The position numbers and the translations under genes were made by a program. The notes beneath the pieces were generated by a model. The model saw nothing but the letters and a program-made list of their open reading frames with translations, did no database searches and was not told the DNA's origin. From assembly GCF_003992115.1 (NCBI RefSeq), contig NZ_RQUX01000001.1, positions 62,001 through 126,000 on the forward strand: a DNA stretch of 64,000 bases. The letters run 5' to 3'. Below are positions 1-9,019 of this stretch, one piece after another (position 1 is the first letter of the stretch; every line of letters begins with the position of its first letter). Source of the DNA: Veillonella ratti (lineage in GTDB: Bacteria; Bacillota; Negativicutes; Veillonellales; Veillonellaceae).

Positions 1-27
1 TATAAATCATATTTTGGCTTATATTAT

Positions 28-69
28 TTTGTAATGGTACTTGATAAATTTGTAATAGTTCTTGATAAG
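28..69. repeat. Two head-to-tail 21-bp direct repeats
   Basis: Two adjacent copies of a 21-bp unit (28-48 and 49-69) match at 18 of 21 positions; each starts TTTGTAAT and ends CTTGATAA. The 21-bp period is two helical turns, as expected for tandem binding sites of a DNA-binding protein. No gene lies to the left inside the window, so a target cannot be named. Confidence 0.55.
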
Positions 70-77
70 TCTAAAAA

Positions 78-118
78 CAAAAACAGGTAATAATGCACGC
101 ATTATTACCTGTTTTAAC
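78..118 (-). terminator. Rho-independent terminator after hydE
   Basis: A 15-bp perfect stem (82-96 with 99-113) with a two-base loop is followed on the minus strand by a T-rich run. It lies about 100 bases past the hydE stop codon and closes the operon. There is also a short T run on the plus side, so it may work in both directions. Confidence 0.75.
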
Positions 119-214
119 TATTTATTTATTTTTTAAATATATAATTATCAATTTTACAATTCTCCCTTATGTTTTCTGTGACAATCGGGATTTTATAAAA
201 TTTTTATTAATAAT

Positions 215-1348
215 TTAAAATAAGCCTGTACGTTTACCGTAATGCTTGGAGTCGCCGTTTTGTTTCCAGCCAACCATATCACCGATGGACATAACACGGC
301 GAGTCAAACAATCCTTACATTTATCGGCATTATCGTCTACGCAAGGTTTGTTATCGTAGAGTAAGTACTTGGCACGGTGTTCCGGAATCGTAATAATCGG
401 CATCAAAATATTGGCGCCGGCCGCAAGACCTTTTTCACGCCCCAGTTTATCGAGGGCCTGTAAGGCTGTGGTAGCCGCGATGTTAACGTCTTTTAAGAAT
501 AAACGGGTCAACGCAATCATCTTGAGCCCCAGCTGAATACGGCGTTTTTTGCCCGCTTCATCATCAATCCCCATGGCCAATGCTTCTTGACCGAGCGGCG
601 TGTCATGATGTACCACATATGGTCCCATACCGATCATGTCAATATCCATATCGCGGTAGAAGAGAATATCGTTTACCAAATCTTCTTCCGTCTGATGAGG
701 CAGACCGATCATAACCCCGGTGCCTACCTGGAAGCCCACTTTACGGAGGCTCTTTAAGCAGTTTACACGCGTTTCAAAGGAATGCAATTCATCATTCGGA
801 TGGATTTTCTTATATAATTCCGGATTACTTGTTTCAATGCGGAGCAAGTAGCGACTGGCACCCGCTTCCACCATGCGGCGATAACTTTCTTCCGTCTGCT
901 CACCCACGCACATGGTAATCCCCAAGGAGCCGTCGCCGATAGATTTAATTTCACGAATTAAGTCTACTACATAGTCTATAAAGGCCGCATCACTACGCTC
1001 ACCGGACTGCAAGGTAATGGAGCCGTACTCATGGTCATAGGCCCACTGCGCCATTTTGATAATATCTTCGCGCTTCATATCAAAACGTTCGGTCTTATCG
1101 TTCTCACGACGAATCCCGCAATATTCGCAGTTTTTCACACAGCGATTAGAGAACTCAATCAAGCCGCGGTAATACGCCATTTTATCAACATATTTCGCCT
1201 TAACTTCATAGGCCTTTTTATAAATAGCCTGCAAATCGTCTTCGTCGGTGACACTCATTAAAAAGCGTAATTCATCGACGGTCAACGTGTCATTGCCGAC
1301 CAAATCTTTCTTAAGTATATCTTGTACTGTCATTTTTTGAACTGTCAT
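215..1348 (-). CDS. hydE: [FeFe]-hydrogenase H-cluster radical SAM maturase HydE
   Basis: Radical SAM enzyme of the HydE/BioB group that, with HydF and HydG, builds the diiron subcluster of [FeFe]-hydrogenase. The 377-residue protein has the radical SAM motif CVKNCEYC (C70, C74, C77) and, near the C-terminus, a CX7CX2C motif (PCVDDNADKCKDC), which is the second cluster site typical of HydE and absent from biotin synthase. It is the last gene of an operon with the PRTase-like gene and yaaA, 10 bases after yaaA. The first ATG is only 3 bases from GGAGG, and the next in-frame ATG begins a near-duplicate of the same peptide (MTVQK, MTVQD), so the exact start is slightly uncertain. No hydF, hydG or hydrogenase gene is in the window. 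HydE rather than BioB or PylB is favoured by the second cysteine motif. Confidence 0.9.
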   Translation of the reverse strand: MTVQKMTVQDILKKDLVGNDTLTVDELRFLMSVTDEDDLQAIYKKAYEVKAKYVDKMAYYRGLIEFSNRCVKNCEYCGIRRENDKTERFDMKREDIIKMAQWAYDHEYGSITLQSGERSDAAFIDYVVDLIREIKSIGDGSLGITMCVGEQTEESYRRMVEAGASRYLLRIETSNPELYKKIHPNDELHSFETRVNCLKSLRKVGFQVGTGVMIGLPHQTEEDLVNDILFYRDMDIDMIGMGPYVVHHDTPLGQEALAMGIDDEAGKKRRIQLGLKMIALTRLFLKDVNIAATTALQALDKLGREKGLAAGANILMPIITIPEHRAKYLLYDNKPCVDDNADKCKDCLTRRVMSIGDMVGWKQNGDSKHYGKRTGLF

Positions 1349-1358
1349 ATTCCTCCAT

Positions 1359-2123
1359 TTATTCCGAACGACGATACGCCACGGTAAGCGGCTCCGTAAG
1401 CTCCGCCGGAAGATTAGTATCTTTTACAAAACCATCCAATTCAGCGGGCAAATCAGTCCATTCGGTTAATTCATGAGCAATCATATAATGGGCGAGGCGG
1501 CCGCGCATCTGTTTTGACGATGTGCTGAGCTGTTTCCACACGCCCTGTTTTAATTCTAAAAACTCAACCGTCACCATATGAGGATGAGTCACTAATTTTG
1601 AATATTCCTTGGATGCCAAGTTCAAAAGCCAATCTTCCTGCTGAAAATAGGTCGTTACCTTATCGGTCCAGCAATCATAAAGTGATTTGGCTTCTTTAAG
1701 GAGCTCTTCAGCTACCGGCTCAGTTACCACGTTTTTGGCAAAAATCCGATCTACCAAGTCCAACCGATAATCCGTAATCGGACTCTGTGGCGTTACTATA
1801 CCATACAAACCGGATAAAATACACACATGGTCATTCCCGAAGGCCTGTGCCTTTTCAGATAAATCCTGCCAAGCCAAATTTTTAAAAGCTAAGCCGGAAT
1901 AACTGAACGCCGCTGCCCCTTCCGGAGCTGCTTCGTAGTTTTGATAAAAAGCGGCCAGCGCCTCTGCCATATCCGGCTTTACCTTTAGAGCCTTAACGAT
2001 GGCTTCGGAGCTCAATGTTTTCATATGCGCCACGATGGCTTCAGTCATGGCTTTATCAAAAACCGGTGCGGTAGCCTTACCCTGTAAGGTTTTCGTTTTA
2101 CTAGGAGACAGGAGTATTTTCAT
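1359..2123 (-). CDS. yaaA: YaaA family peroxide stress protein (DUF328)
   Basis: A 254-residue full-length member of the YaaA/UPF0246 family. The N-terminus (MKILLSPSKTK) and the motif FAKNVVTEPVAEELLKEA followed by NLASKEYSKL are characteristic. In Escherichia coli YaaA is induced by OxyR and limits intracellular iron and DNA damage under peroxide stress; that role is known for the family, not shown here. The gene overlaps the upstream PRTase-like gene by 23 bases, which implies translational coupling. Sitting before hydE, whose iron-sulfur enzyme is oxygen-sensitive, it fits an oxidative or iron-stress context, but that link is inference. Confidence 0.9.
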   Translation of the reverse strand: MKILLSPSKTKTLQGKATAPVFDKAMTEAIVAHMKTLSSEAIVKALKVKPDMAEALAAFYQNYEAAPEGAAAFSYSGLAFKNLAWQDLSEKAQAFGNDHVCILSGLYGIVTPQSPITDYRLDLVDRIFAKNVVTEPVAEELLKEAKSLYDCWTDKVTTYFQQEDWLLNLASKEYSKLVTHPHMVTVEFLELKQGVWKQLSTSSKQMRGRLAHYMIAHELTEWTDLPAELDGFVKDTNLPAELTEPLTVAYRRSE

Positions 2124-2700
2124 GTTTACTCATACCTGCATCTTCATGCATAGCTTCGTCTTCGGCTACTAACTGCGCCTGCAAGTCTTTGCTCCAAATC
2201 ATCATCGGCAAGCCGACAACATACTTGGCTTTCATTTCCTTACACATATGAATGGCTTCGTTCATATACGGCGAACCTTCATCAATACCGTCAGTCAAAA
2301 TAACAACATGACGATTCTTTAAATCCATGCCGGAATATACCATATGCTCACCATTGAAGAAAATCTCTTCAACGAATAATTTATCGTGCATAAACTCGTC
2401 CATACGGTGCAATATAATACGATCTAACAAAGCATTAGCCGGCGTCGAAACAGGTTCCGTAGTAGCAAGGCCTTCCGGCTGCAAACGAATAAATACAGTC
2501 TTTTGGTTATGACCTTTGCGGTACTCCAAAAGAGCCTGTTCCAAAGCGCCGTAGAACAAGAATTGTTCTGCCGGATCTAACGTATCACTCAAAAACATAT
2601 CTATAACGGAGCCTGATTCGGCCGTTTTCAACTGTGCTGACAACTGAACCGCTACGTCTTCTACCACTTCTTCATAATCGGAATGTTTAACTTCTGCCAT
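2101..2700 (-). CDS. Hypothetical protein with phosphoribosyltransferase-like C-terminal motif
   Basis: A 199-residue soluble protein I cannot assign to a named family. The start is an ATG with a good AGGAGG site nine bases upstream. Residues about 130-165 (VVILTDGIDEGSPYMNEA, then MCKEMKAKYVVGLPM) follow the pattern of a type I phosphoribosyltransferase: hydrophobic strand, PRPP loop, helix, next strand. The usual acidic pair DD is TD and the loop has E where a small residue is normal, so PRPP binding may be altered or lost. The N-terminal 60 residues are acidic and helical. It leads the operon with yaaA and hydE. Confidence 0.6.
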   Translation of the reverse strand: MAEVKHSDYEEVVEDVAVQLSAQLKTAESGSVIDMFLSDTLDPAEQFLFYGALEQALLEYRKGHNQKTVFIRLQPEGLATTEPVSTPANALLDRIILHRMDEFMHDKLFVEEIFFNGEHMVYSGMDLKNRHVVILTDGIDEGSPYMNEAIHMCKEMKAKYVVGLPMMIWSKDLQAQLVAEDEAMHEDAGMSKHENTPVS

Positions 2701-2852
2701 TACGCGATCCTCCTACATCAATACACTAAATCGAAACAGTCAAGCTTCTTTCTAATTCTAACCATATAATTATAGCATTTTTACCTAAAATATTCTATAT
2801 CCTCCATGGACAATGCCACATAATATGTTTTTCATTATATTTTGCCAAAAAT

Positions 2853-2888
2853 CAAAAGGACTTCCGCTGAATTTGCGAAAGTCCTTAG
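2853..2888 (-). terminator. Terminator after mntH
   Basis: A stem AAGGACTT/AAGTCCTT with an inner GC extension (2856-2886) is followed on the minus strand by TTTTGATTTTT. It lies about 70 bases after the mntH stop. The rest of 2701-2953 holds the upstream region of the 2101-2700 gene, with nothing else I can support. Confidence 0.7.
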
Positions 2889-2953
2889 TATAACCAATAT
2901 TGACAGTTACATTGACGCATCATGCATACACGCGGTCAATCCGTAGTAAACGA

Positions 2954-4216
2954 TTACGCTTCAAACAAAAGATAAATATTCATCCCCGTCACCACGAGGC
3001 CGATAAGCCACAACATAACCGCCGTAGACGGTTTGTTTTTGTATTCCCCCATAACCTTGGCCGAACCGGTCAAGTAGAGCTGCAAGAAAATGGTAAACGG
3101 CAGTTGCAAACTGAGGAACATTTGTGAAACGAGGAGTGCTTTAAACGAGTCTTGAATGAATAAAATGAGTACGAGCGCCGGAATATAAGTAAGTGCGAGC
3201 CCGATGCGACTGTGTAAATCCTTCATATCATAGGATTCACCAAACATCCCCGCAAAAATACTGGCCCCTGCCATACCGGCCGTAGCCGATGAAGCAAGCC
3301 CCGCAAAGAGTAAGGCGATGGCAAAAATAACTCCCGCCGAAGGTCCGATTAACGGTACCAACAGCTCCTGAGCCTGTTCTAACTCTTCTACCATTACGCC
3401 TTGAGCAAAGAACGTAGCGGCTGCCAGAATAATCATAGCGGAATTAATCGCCCAGCCAATCCCCATGGACAAAATAGTATCCAAGAACTCATAACGCAAG
3501 CGTTTCTTCATAATTTCCGGATCTTTTTTATTGAACTCGCGGCTCTGAATAATTTCTGAATGAAGAAATAAATTATGAGGCATAATAACGGCCCCTAAAA
3601 TACTTAAGATAACGAGCATCGATTCATTCGGCAACGTCGGATTTACCCAACCGAGTCCGGATGCCGCCCAATCTACATTAACCATGGAAAGTTCTGCCAA
3701 ATAGGCTAAAGCAATGAGCGATACAAAGCCGGCAATAACTTTTTCGAGCTTACTGTACGAATTTGTCAACAGCATGACGGTACACACAATGGCCGTCAAA
3801 ATAGATCCGATAAAAAGCGGAATGCCGAACAGCATTTTTAAAGCTATGGCCGCCCCGATAAACTCTGCCAACGCTGTGGCCGCAGCCGCCAGCCCTGCCG
3901 TACTCAATAAAGTGCGCGACAACCAACGGGGCAATGTTTCATAGGCACATTCCGACAAACAACGACCGGTTACAATACCCAAATGGGCCACATTATGTTG
4001 CAACAAGATGAGCATAATCGTTGAAAGCGTAACAACCCATAACAAACTGTAACCGAATTGGGCCCCGGCCGCTAAGTTGGCCGCCCAGTTCCCCGGGTCG
4101 ATAAAACCGACCGTTACGATAATCCCCGGTCCAATGTAGCGGAAAACTTCCGAAACTCCCTGTTTGTGGACCGTATTTAATTTTTCTTTAATACGTGACA
4201 ACATACCCTTCACCAT
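2954..4216 (-). CDS. mntH: Nramp family divalent metal transporter
   Basis: Inner-membrane proton-coupled importer of Mn2+/Fe2+-type metals. The 420-residue protein has about eleven hydrophobic segments. The two metal-site motifs are visible: DPGN at residues 40-43 in the first helix and MPHN in the sixth (IMPHNLFLHSEI). These fit Nramp proper rather than the magnesium-type NRMT relatives, which lack the methionine. Candidate starts are the first ATG (MVKGML) and the ATG four codons later; neither has a well-spaced ribosome binding site. I see no manganese riboswitch or clear MntR box in the short upstream gap, so regulation cannot be read from the sequence. The gene is separate from the envelope gene to its right, which ends 97 bases upstream. 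Confidence 0.9.
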   Translation of the reverse strand: MVKGMLSRIKEKLNTVHKQGVSEVFRYIGPGIIVTVGFIDPGNWAANLAAGAQFGYSLLWVVTLSTIMLILLQHNVAHLGIVTGRCLSECAYETLPRWLSRTLLSTAGLAAAATALAEFIGAAIALKMLFGIPLFIGSILTAIVCTVMLLTNSYSKLEKVIAGFVSLIALAYLAELSMVNVDWAASGLGWVNPTLPNESMLVILSILGAVIMPHNLFLHSEIIQSREFNKKDPEIMKKRLRYEFLDTILSMGIGWAINSAMIILAAATFFAQGVMVEELEQAQELLVPLIGPSAGVIFAIALLFAGLASSATAGMAGASIFAGMFGESYDMKDLHSRIGLALTYIPALVLILFIQDSFKALLVSQMFLSLQLPFTIFLQLYLTGSAKVMGEYKNKPSTAVMLWLIGLVVTGMNIYLLFEA

Positions 4217-4312
4217 TTCCTATCTTTTATAATCCAACGACACCGATTCACATACACTCATAATTACGGCTTGGATTTCAGCAAGGGTCCCCTTCCTGTC
4301 ACAGTCCAAACA

Positions 4313-5266
4313 CTATTGTGCAGCAGATGCACTTTCAGCAGCACTATTTGGATTTACCGGTTTAGCATCAGCATTGGCCTCGCCATTATTAGCCGCATCA
4401 GCTTGAGTTGCTCCCTGAACTACCGGACCGGACTGAGCCTGCGCGCCGGTCTCTTTATTACCGGATTTGCCTTGCTCCCGGGCAGCTTCTTTGTCGGCTT
4501 TAGCCTGTGCTTTCGCGGCTGCTTTATCAGCTTTAGCCTGGACCTTAGCCGCTTCTTTATCGGCTTTAGCCTGAGCCTTAGCGGCCGCTTTATCCTGTTT
4601 AGCCTGTTCTGCTTTTTCTTCCGCTTCTATGCGTGCACGATTTTCCTGAAATTTTTCACGCGATTTAGCCGCCTCTTCATCAGCCTGAGCAATCGCCTGT
4701 TTGCCTACTTTATCATACAAAGCATCCGGTGCTGCCACACCACTGCTCGAAATGACCACACCTACACGAGCCCTGGCATCACTGCGGCCTCGATTGTCAA
4801 AACGAAGGCGCACGTCGCCACCGGTTTGCACCTTGCTACTGTCCACTTCAAAATGCTTCATTTTTTCCGCAATTTCTTCACGGGTTAATGCCGGCTGTTG
4901 TCCTTGCGAAATAGCATCTTCGCCGCGTTTACCTTCGCGAATTTCTTGATCCCGATTATATTGCATCAAATCCTCACGGAATTCACTGTACAAACGAATA
5001 GCAATATTTTTATCCGTATCATTCATTGTCTCACGACGTTCCACAATATCAGCCACCAGTGGTGTCAATTCATAACGCGTATATACTTGCGTTCCCAAAT
5101 TTAAACCTTTAGTATCAGTAAGTGCCCCATGCTTTTCGAGCGTCATTAACGCCTGATACGCCCAATCCGACGGCTTCACATCGGCCAGGCGATTATCGGC
5201 CTGACTGATACCTACAGTACAAACGGTACATAAACCGGCTACTAATAAAGCTTTTTTCCAATTCAT
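4313..5266 (-). CDS. Secreted SLH-domain protein resembling a barrel-less OmpM, with Lys/Ala-rich repeat tail
   Basis: Envelope protein of 317 residues, starting at the ATG preceded by AAGGAGA; an upstream in-frame start is unlikely. A signal peptide (MNWKKALLVAGLC... cut near SQA-DNR) is followed by one SLH-like module (LADVKPSDWAYQALMTLEKHG), a helical stretch, and VQTGGDVRLRF, which resembles the first barrel strand of OmpM porins. OmpM proteins tether the outer membrane to peptidoglycan in Negativicutes. Here the barrel is missing, and residues about 190-275 are instead repeats of the type KADKEAAKAQA, ending in a Gln/Asn/Ala-rich tail. It may be a periplasmic spacer or a remodelled OmpM relative; that is inference. 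The upstream gap (5267-5573) holds degenerate direct repeats and the trp terminator. Confidence 0.65.
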   Translation of the reverse strand: MNWKKALLVAGLCTVCTVGISQADNRLADVKPSDWAYQALMTLEKHGALTDTKGLNLGTQVYTRYELTPLVADIVERRETMNDTDKNIAIRLYSEFREDLMQYNRDQEIREGKRGEDAISQGQQPALTREEIAEKMKHFEVDSSKVQTGGDVRLRFDNRGRSDARARVGVVISSSGVAAPDALYDKVGKQAIAQADEEAAKSREKFQENRARIEAEEKAEQAKQDKAAAKAQAKADKEAAKVQAKADKAAAKAQAKADKEAAREQGKSGNKETGAQAQSGPVVQGATQADAANNGEANADAKPVNPNSAAESASAAQ

Positions 5267-5368
5267 GGTCAATCTCCTTATTTTCTTAAATTCATCAATA
5301 TTATACCATGTTTTTACGAACTTTGCTATCATTGAAAGTCATTATCAAAATTAGTTAAAGTTATTCGC

Positions 5369-5451
5369 CTTTTCCAAAAAATTCTCCTGTTTCAGGCAAA
5401 CATAGCTCTATCTTTTTCAAAAAAATCCTCCCATTTCAAGCAAATATGGTC
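5369..5451. repeat. Two degenerate 40-bp direct repeats
   Basis: Units at 5369-5408 and 5412-5451 share the order CTTTT-CAAAAAA-TCTCC-TTTCA-GCAAA-AT, repeating every 43 bp. On the minus strand each gives a purine-rich GGAGRAT followed by a T6-T7 run, so they could be weak terminators or a duplicated leader element in front of the SLH gene. Confidence 0.45.
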
Positions 5452-5488
5452 CTAACAGCACTATACAAAATTCATTTCGGAATTTCAT

Positions 5489-5541
5489 GAAAAAAGGCTT
5501 TTACCCAACATACTAATGTTTAAGTAAAAAGCCTTTTTTAT
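5489..5541 (-). terminator. Terminator of the trp operon
   Basis: A long hairpin with arms AAGGCTTTT/AAAAGCCTT and a weaker inner stem, flanked by A6 and T6 runs, lies 33 bases past the trpA stop. Because both flanks carry the runs, it could stop transcription from either side. Confidence 0.8.
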
Positions 5542-5573
5542 CTATTCAACTGTTAGCCCTTACAATTTTTAAC

Positions 5574-6383
5574 TTACACGGCACTCACAACAGCCGCTTT
5601 CATAGTTTTTACGTACTCCCCTAACGCTTCATCAGCCGCATCACCATGAGCTTCAATGATTTTTACAATAGCCGAGCCAACGATAGCCCCATCCGAAACG
5701 GCCGCCATAGCTTTCGCCTGTTCCGGTTCAGCAATACCGAAGCCGATGGCCACCGGCACATCGGTATATTTTTTTATCGTTTGCACTAAGCCTGCGATAT
5801 CGGTAGTAATTTCCTTGCGCACGCCCGTTACCCCTAAGGAAGATACGCAGTAAACAAAACCTTTCGCATCAGATGCAATGCGTTCGATACGTTGTTCTGA
5901 AGTCGGGGCTATTAAGGAAATCACGGTAACCCCCGCAGCAGCAGCCACATCTTCAATTTCACCTTTTTCTTCGTAAGGCATGTCCGGTACGATGATGCCA
6001 CGAATGTTAAGCGCTTGACAACGGGCAAAGAATTTTTCCGCACCATATACATAAACAGGGTTCAAATAGGTCATGAACACCAACGGAATCGTAACGGTTT
6101 CACGGACTTTTGCAACCATGGCAAAAATGGCATCCGTAAGAGCACCGCTTTTTAGCGCTCTTTGTGAGGCGCGCTGAATTACTTCCCCTTCAGCCACCGG
6201 ATCGGAGAAGGGAATGCCGATTTCCACTAAATCGGCCCCCGCATCAGCCATAACCTTAATATAACGCGCCGTGGCTTCCAAATTAGGGTCGCCGGCAGTC
6301 AAAAATCCGATAAATGCTTTGCCCTTGGCAAAAGCTTGTTCTATTGCATAACTGTCTTGTTGTACCTTATTCATTGATGTCAT
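5574..6383 (-). CDS. trpA: Tryptophan synthase alpha subunit
   Basis: Cleaves indole-3-glycerol phosphate to indole and glyceraldehyde 3-phosphate in the cytoplasmic alpha2beta2 synthase. At 269 residues it is full length. The catalytic glutamate ([11 protein letters not shown]) and the aspartate in the same strand are present, as are the phosphate-binding glycines near the end ([10 protein letters not shown] and [10 protein letters not shown]). It is the last gene of the trp operon and overlaps trpB by 17 bases. The start is the first ATG; a second in-frame ATG three codons later (MNKVQQ) is an alternative. Confidence 0.97.
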   Translation of the reverse strand: MTSMNKVQQDSYAIEQAFAKGKAFIGFLTAGDPNLEATARYIKVMADAGADLVEIGIPFSDPVAEGEVIQRASQRALKSGALTDAIFAMVAKVRETVTIPLVFMTYLNPVYVYGAEKFFARCQALNIRGIIVPDMPYEEKGEIEDVAAAAGVTVISLIAPTSEQRIERIASDAKGFVYCVSSLGVTGVRKEITTDIAGLVQTIKKYTDVPVAIGFGIAEPEQAKAMAAVSDGAIVGSAIVKIIEAHGDAADEALGEYVKTMKAAVVSAV

Positions 6384-7572
6384 ACCCCCTGTATCGCGCC
6401 ATAGCCGCTACATCCTTATCACCGCGACCGGAAATACAAATAATAATCGATTCATCACGGCCCATTGTCGGCGCCACCTTCATAGCATGGGCTACGGCAT
6501 GAGCACTTTCAATAGCCGGAATAATGCCTTCGGTGCGCGATAAATATTCAAAGGCCGTTACCGCTTCTTCATCGGTAATCGGAACATAAGTAGCTCGACC
6601 CGTATCGTGTAAGTACGAATGTTCCGGTCCGATACCCGGATAATCAAGTCCGGCAGAGATGGAGTATACCGGTGCAATTTGGCCGTATTCGTTTTGCACG
6701 AAATAGGAACGCATGCCGTGGAAAATCCCCGGTGTTCCTTTTGCCAACGTAGCCGCATGTTCTTTCGTTTCGATGCCGAGGCCCGCCGCTTCACAACCGA
6801 CCAACTTAACTCCTTCGTCAGGAATGAAATGATAGAACATGCCGATAGCATTGCTGCCACCACCGACACAGGCGAGCACCATACTTGGCAACTTACCTTC
6901 AGCATCCAAAATTTGTTCCCGCGCTTCCTTACTGATAATGCTTTGGAAATCGCGGACAATCATTGGGAACGGATGCGGACCTACGGCTGAACCCATGGCA
7001 TAATAGGTATCATCCACCCGACGAGTCCATTCACGAAGCGTTTCACTGACTGCGTCTTTTAAGGTCATAGTCCCTGACGTTACGGGATGTACCTTCGCGC
7101 CTAATAATTCCATGCGATACACATTAAGGGCCTGACGTTCCGTGTCTTCTTTACCCATGAAAATTTCGCATTCCATGCCGAGAAGTGCCGCTGCCGTAGC
7201 GGCCGCAACACCATGTTGACCGGCGCCGGTCTCAGCGATGATACGTTTTTTACCCATTCGTTTGGCCAATAAAACCTGTCCCAATACATTGTTAATCTTA
7301 TGGGAGCCGGTATGATTTAAATCTTCACGTTTCAAATAAATTTTGGCACCGCCCAAATCTTCCGACATATGCTTGGCATAGTACAAAATCGACGGCCGGC
7401 CCGTGTAATTCACCTGTAGTTCTTCCAATTCGGCCACGAAATCGGGGTCATTTTTATATTTATCATACGCAGCTTCTACTTCAAGAACGGCGTTCATCAA
7501 AATCTCCGGAATATATTGCCCGCCATGCTCACCATAGCGGCCTTTGCGTTGTACTTCACTCACAAAACTCAC
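6367..7572 (-). CDS. trpB: Tryptophan synthase beta subunit
   Basis: PLP enzyme that condenses indole with serine to give tryptophan. The 401-residue protein has the PLP lysine in HTGSHKINN, the glycine-rich phosphate loop GGGSNAIG, and the beta-subunit signature [13 protein letters not shown]. It is the usual TrpB1 type, matching the presence of a partner trpA overlapping its 3' end. It follows the trpCF fusion by 19 bases within the operon. Confidence 0.97.
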   Translation of the reverse strand: MSFVSEVQRKGRYGEHGGQYIPEILMNAVLEVEAAYDKYKNDPDFVAELEELQVNYTGRPSILYYAKHMSEDLGGAKIYLKREDLNHTGSHKINNVLGQVLLAKRMGKKRIIAETGAGQHGVAAATAAALLGMECEIFMGKEDTERQALNVYRMELLGAKVHPVTSGTMTLKDAVSETLREWTRRVDDTYYAMGSAVGPHPFPMIVRDFQSIISKEAREQILDAEGKLPSMVLACVGGGSNAIGMFYHFIPDEGVKLVGCEAAGLGIETKEHAATLAKGTPGIFHGMRSYFVQNEYGQIAPVYSISAGLDYPGIGPEHSYLHDTGRATYVPITDEEAVTAFEYLSRTEGIIPAIESAHAVAHAMKVAPTMGRDESIIICISGRGDKDVAAMARYRGYDINE

Positions 7573-7591
7573 CTCTCCAATCTTTCTCTTT

Positions 7592-9019
7592 TTATTGTTT
7601 TACTATTTTCAAAAAGTCTTCTATTTTTTGTTCATCTTTAACGCCGTCAGTCTCTACACCACTGCTCACATCAACACTATAAGGCTTGGCAATGCGCATC
7701 GCGCGAGCTACGTTTGTAATATTTAAACCGCCGGCCAACATAAAGGGTTTCGTAAAATCTCTTAAAAGCGACCAGTCAAAGCTTTGACCGGATCCGCCCC
7801 GTTCGCCCTTTACAAACGTATCAAATAGAATCAAATCGGCTGAACTGTCACGCCATCGCGCTACATCGGTGGCTGATTTCACCGGAACAGCTTTCCAAAT
7901 GGCCGCCTTCGTCAATTGACGTAATGCCTCAATGTCCTCTTCCGTTTCATCACCGGAAAGCTGAATTACATCAAGGGGCACGGCTATGGCCAACTTCGCC
8001 ATAACTTCTAATGATTCGTTAACAAAGATACCTGCTTTTTTTACTGTCGGCACCAAATGAGCCGCCAAGGTTTTAGCTTCAATACAAGTCACCTGCCGTT
8101 TGCTGGGAGCAAATACGAAACCTATATACTCCGGTCTTAATTCATGGGGCAACCCATTGATTAAGGCTATATCTTCCGGTCGTTTCAAGCCGCATATTTT
8201 TGCTTTCACCGGTGGTACTTTGCCGTAGAGTTCGGCAATCGCTGTCCCCTTATCGGCCACTCTCATAAAACGCTCCCCGATAAGGGCGGCGCCGATGCCG
8301 TTTTCACGAAGAGCTTCTATATCATCGGCCGTATTAAGACCGCTTTCCGATACAAATATAACCGAATCAGGCACTAGCTTTCTAAGCTTCAAACTGTGAT
8401 TAATATCTACCGTAAAATCACGCAAATCGCGATTATTTACGCCGATAACCCGTGCCCCTATATTAAGAGCTTTAGCTATCTCTTCTTCCGAATGAGCCTC
8501 AACCAAACAGGCCAAGCCTAAACTGTTTGCTAACCCATGAAAATTCTTTAATTCTTCTTCCGATAGAATCGCACAAATCAATAAAATGGCGGAGGCACCG
8601 ATTACTTTGGCCTCATATATCTGATAGCTGTCGATGGTAAAATCTTTGCGCAGCACCGGAATCTGTACTGCCTTGGCAATCTCTGTGAGGTATGTATCGG
8701 CCCCTTGGAAAAAATCCGGTTCCGTCAATACCGATATAGCGGCGGCACCGGCCTTTTCATAATCCTGGGCAATCGCCAAATAAGGGAAATCTTGCGCAAT
8801 AACGCCTTTCGACGGCGATGCCTTTTTTACCTCGCAGATAAAATTCATCGAGCCCGCTCGAAGCGCTTTTTCAAAAGCAAAAGGGAATTGTCCACCCTGT
8901 TTTGCCAGTTCGGCTCGTGCCATAACCTCTGCTTTGGCCTTAATCAGCTCCAAAGGCACACTTTCTTTTAACTTGGCCACCCGCGCTTTAGTGGCTGCTA
9001 CAATCGTATCAAGAATCAT
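7592..9019 (-). CDS. trpCF: Bifunctional indole-3-glycerol phosphate synthase / phosphoribosylanthranilate isomerase (TrpC-TrpF fusion)
   Basis: A 475-residue fusion of two TIM barrels that catalyse consecutive steps. Residues about 1-260 are TrpC, with KKASPSKG and the catalytic lysine and glutamate strands (VLRKDF, LVEAH). Residues about 270-475 are TrpF, with the catalytic cysteine in [11 protein letters not shown] and the catalytic aspartate in [14 protein letters not shown]. The fusion in this order is familiar from enterobacteria and is less usual in Firmicutes, where the two genes are normally separate. The reading frame is unbroken across the junction. Its start shares its last base with the trpD stop. 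Confidence 0.95.
   Translation of the reverse strand: MILDTIVAATKARVAKLKESVPLELIKAKAEVMARAELAKQGGQFPFAFEKALRAGSMNFICEVKKASPSKGVIAQDFPYLAIAQDYEKAGAAAISVLTEPDFFQGADTYLTEIAKAVQIPVLRKDFTIDSYQIYEAKVIGASAILLICAILSEEELKNFHGLANSLGLACLVEAHSEEEIAKALNIGARVIGVNNRDLRDFTVDINHSLKLRKLVPDSVIFVSESGLNTADDIEALRENGIGAALIGERFMRVADKGTAIAELYGKVPPVKAKICGLKRPEDIALINGLPHELRPEYIGFVFAPSKRQVTCIEAKTLAAHLVPTVKKAGIFVNESLEVMAKLAIAVPLDVIQLSGDETEEDIEALRQLTKAAIWKAVPVKSATDVARWRDSSADLILFDTFVKGERGGSGQSFDWSLLRDFTKPFMLAGGLNITNVARAMRIAKPYSVDVSSGVETDGVKDEQKIEDFLKIVKQ

Noticed and set aside
2701-4312. Manganese (yybP-type) riboswitch for mntH
   Set aside because: The gap before mntH is about 97 bases and has none of the conserved helices.
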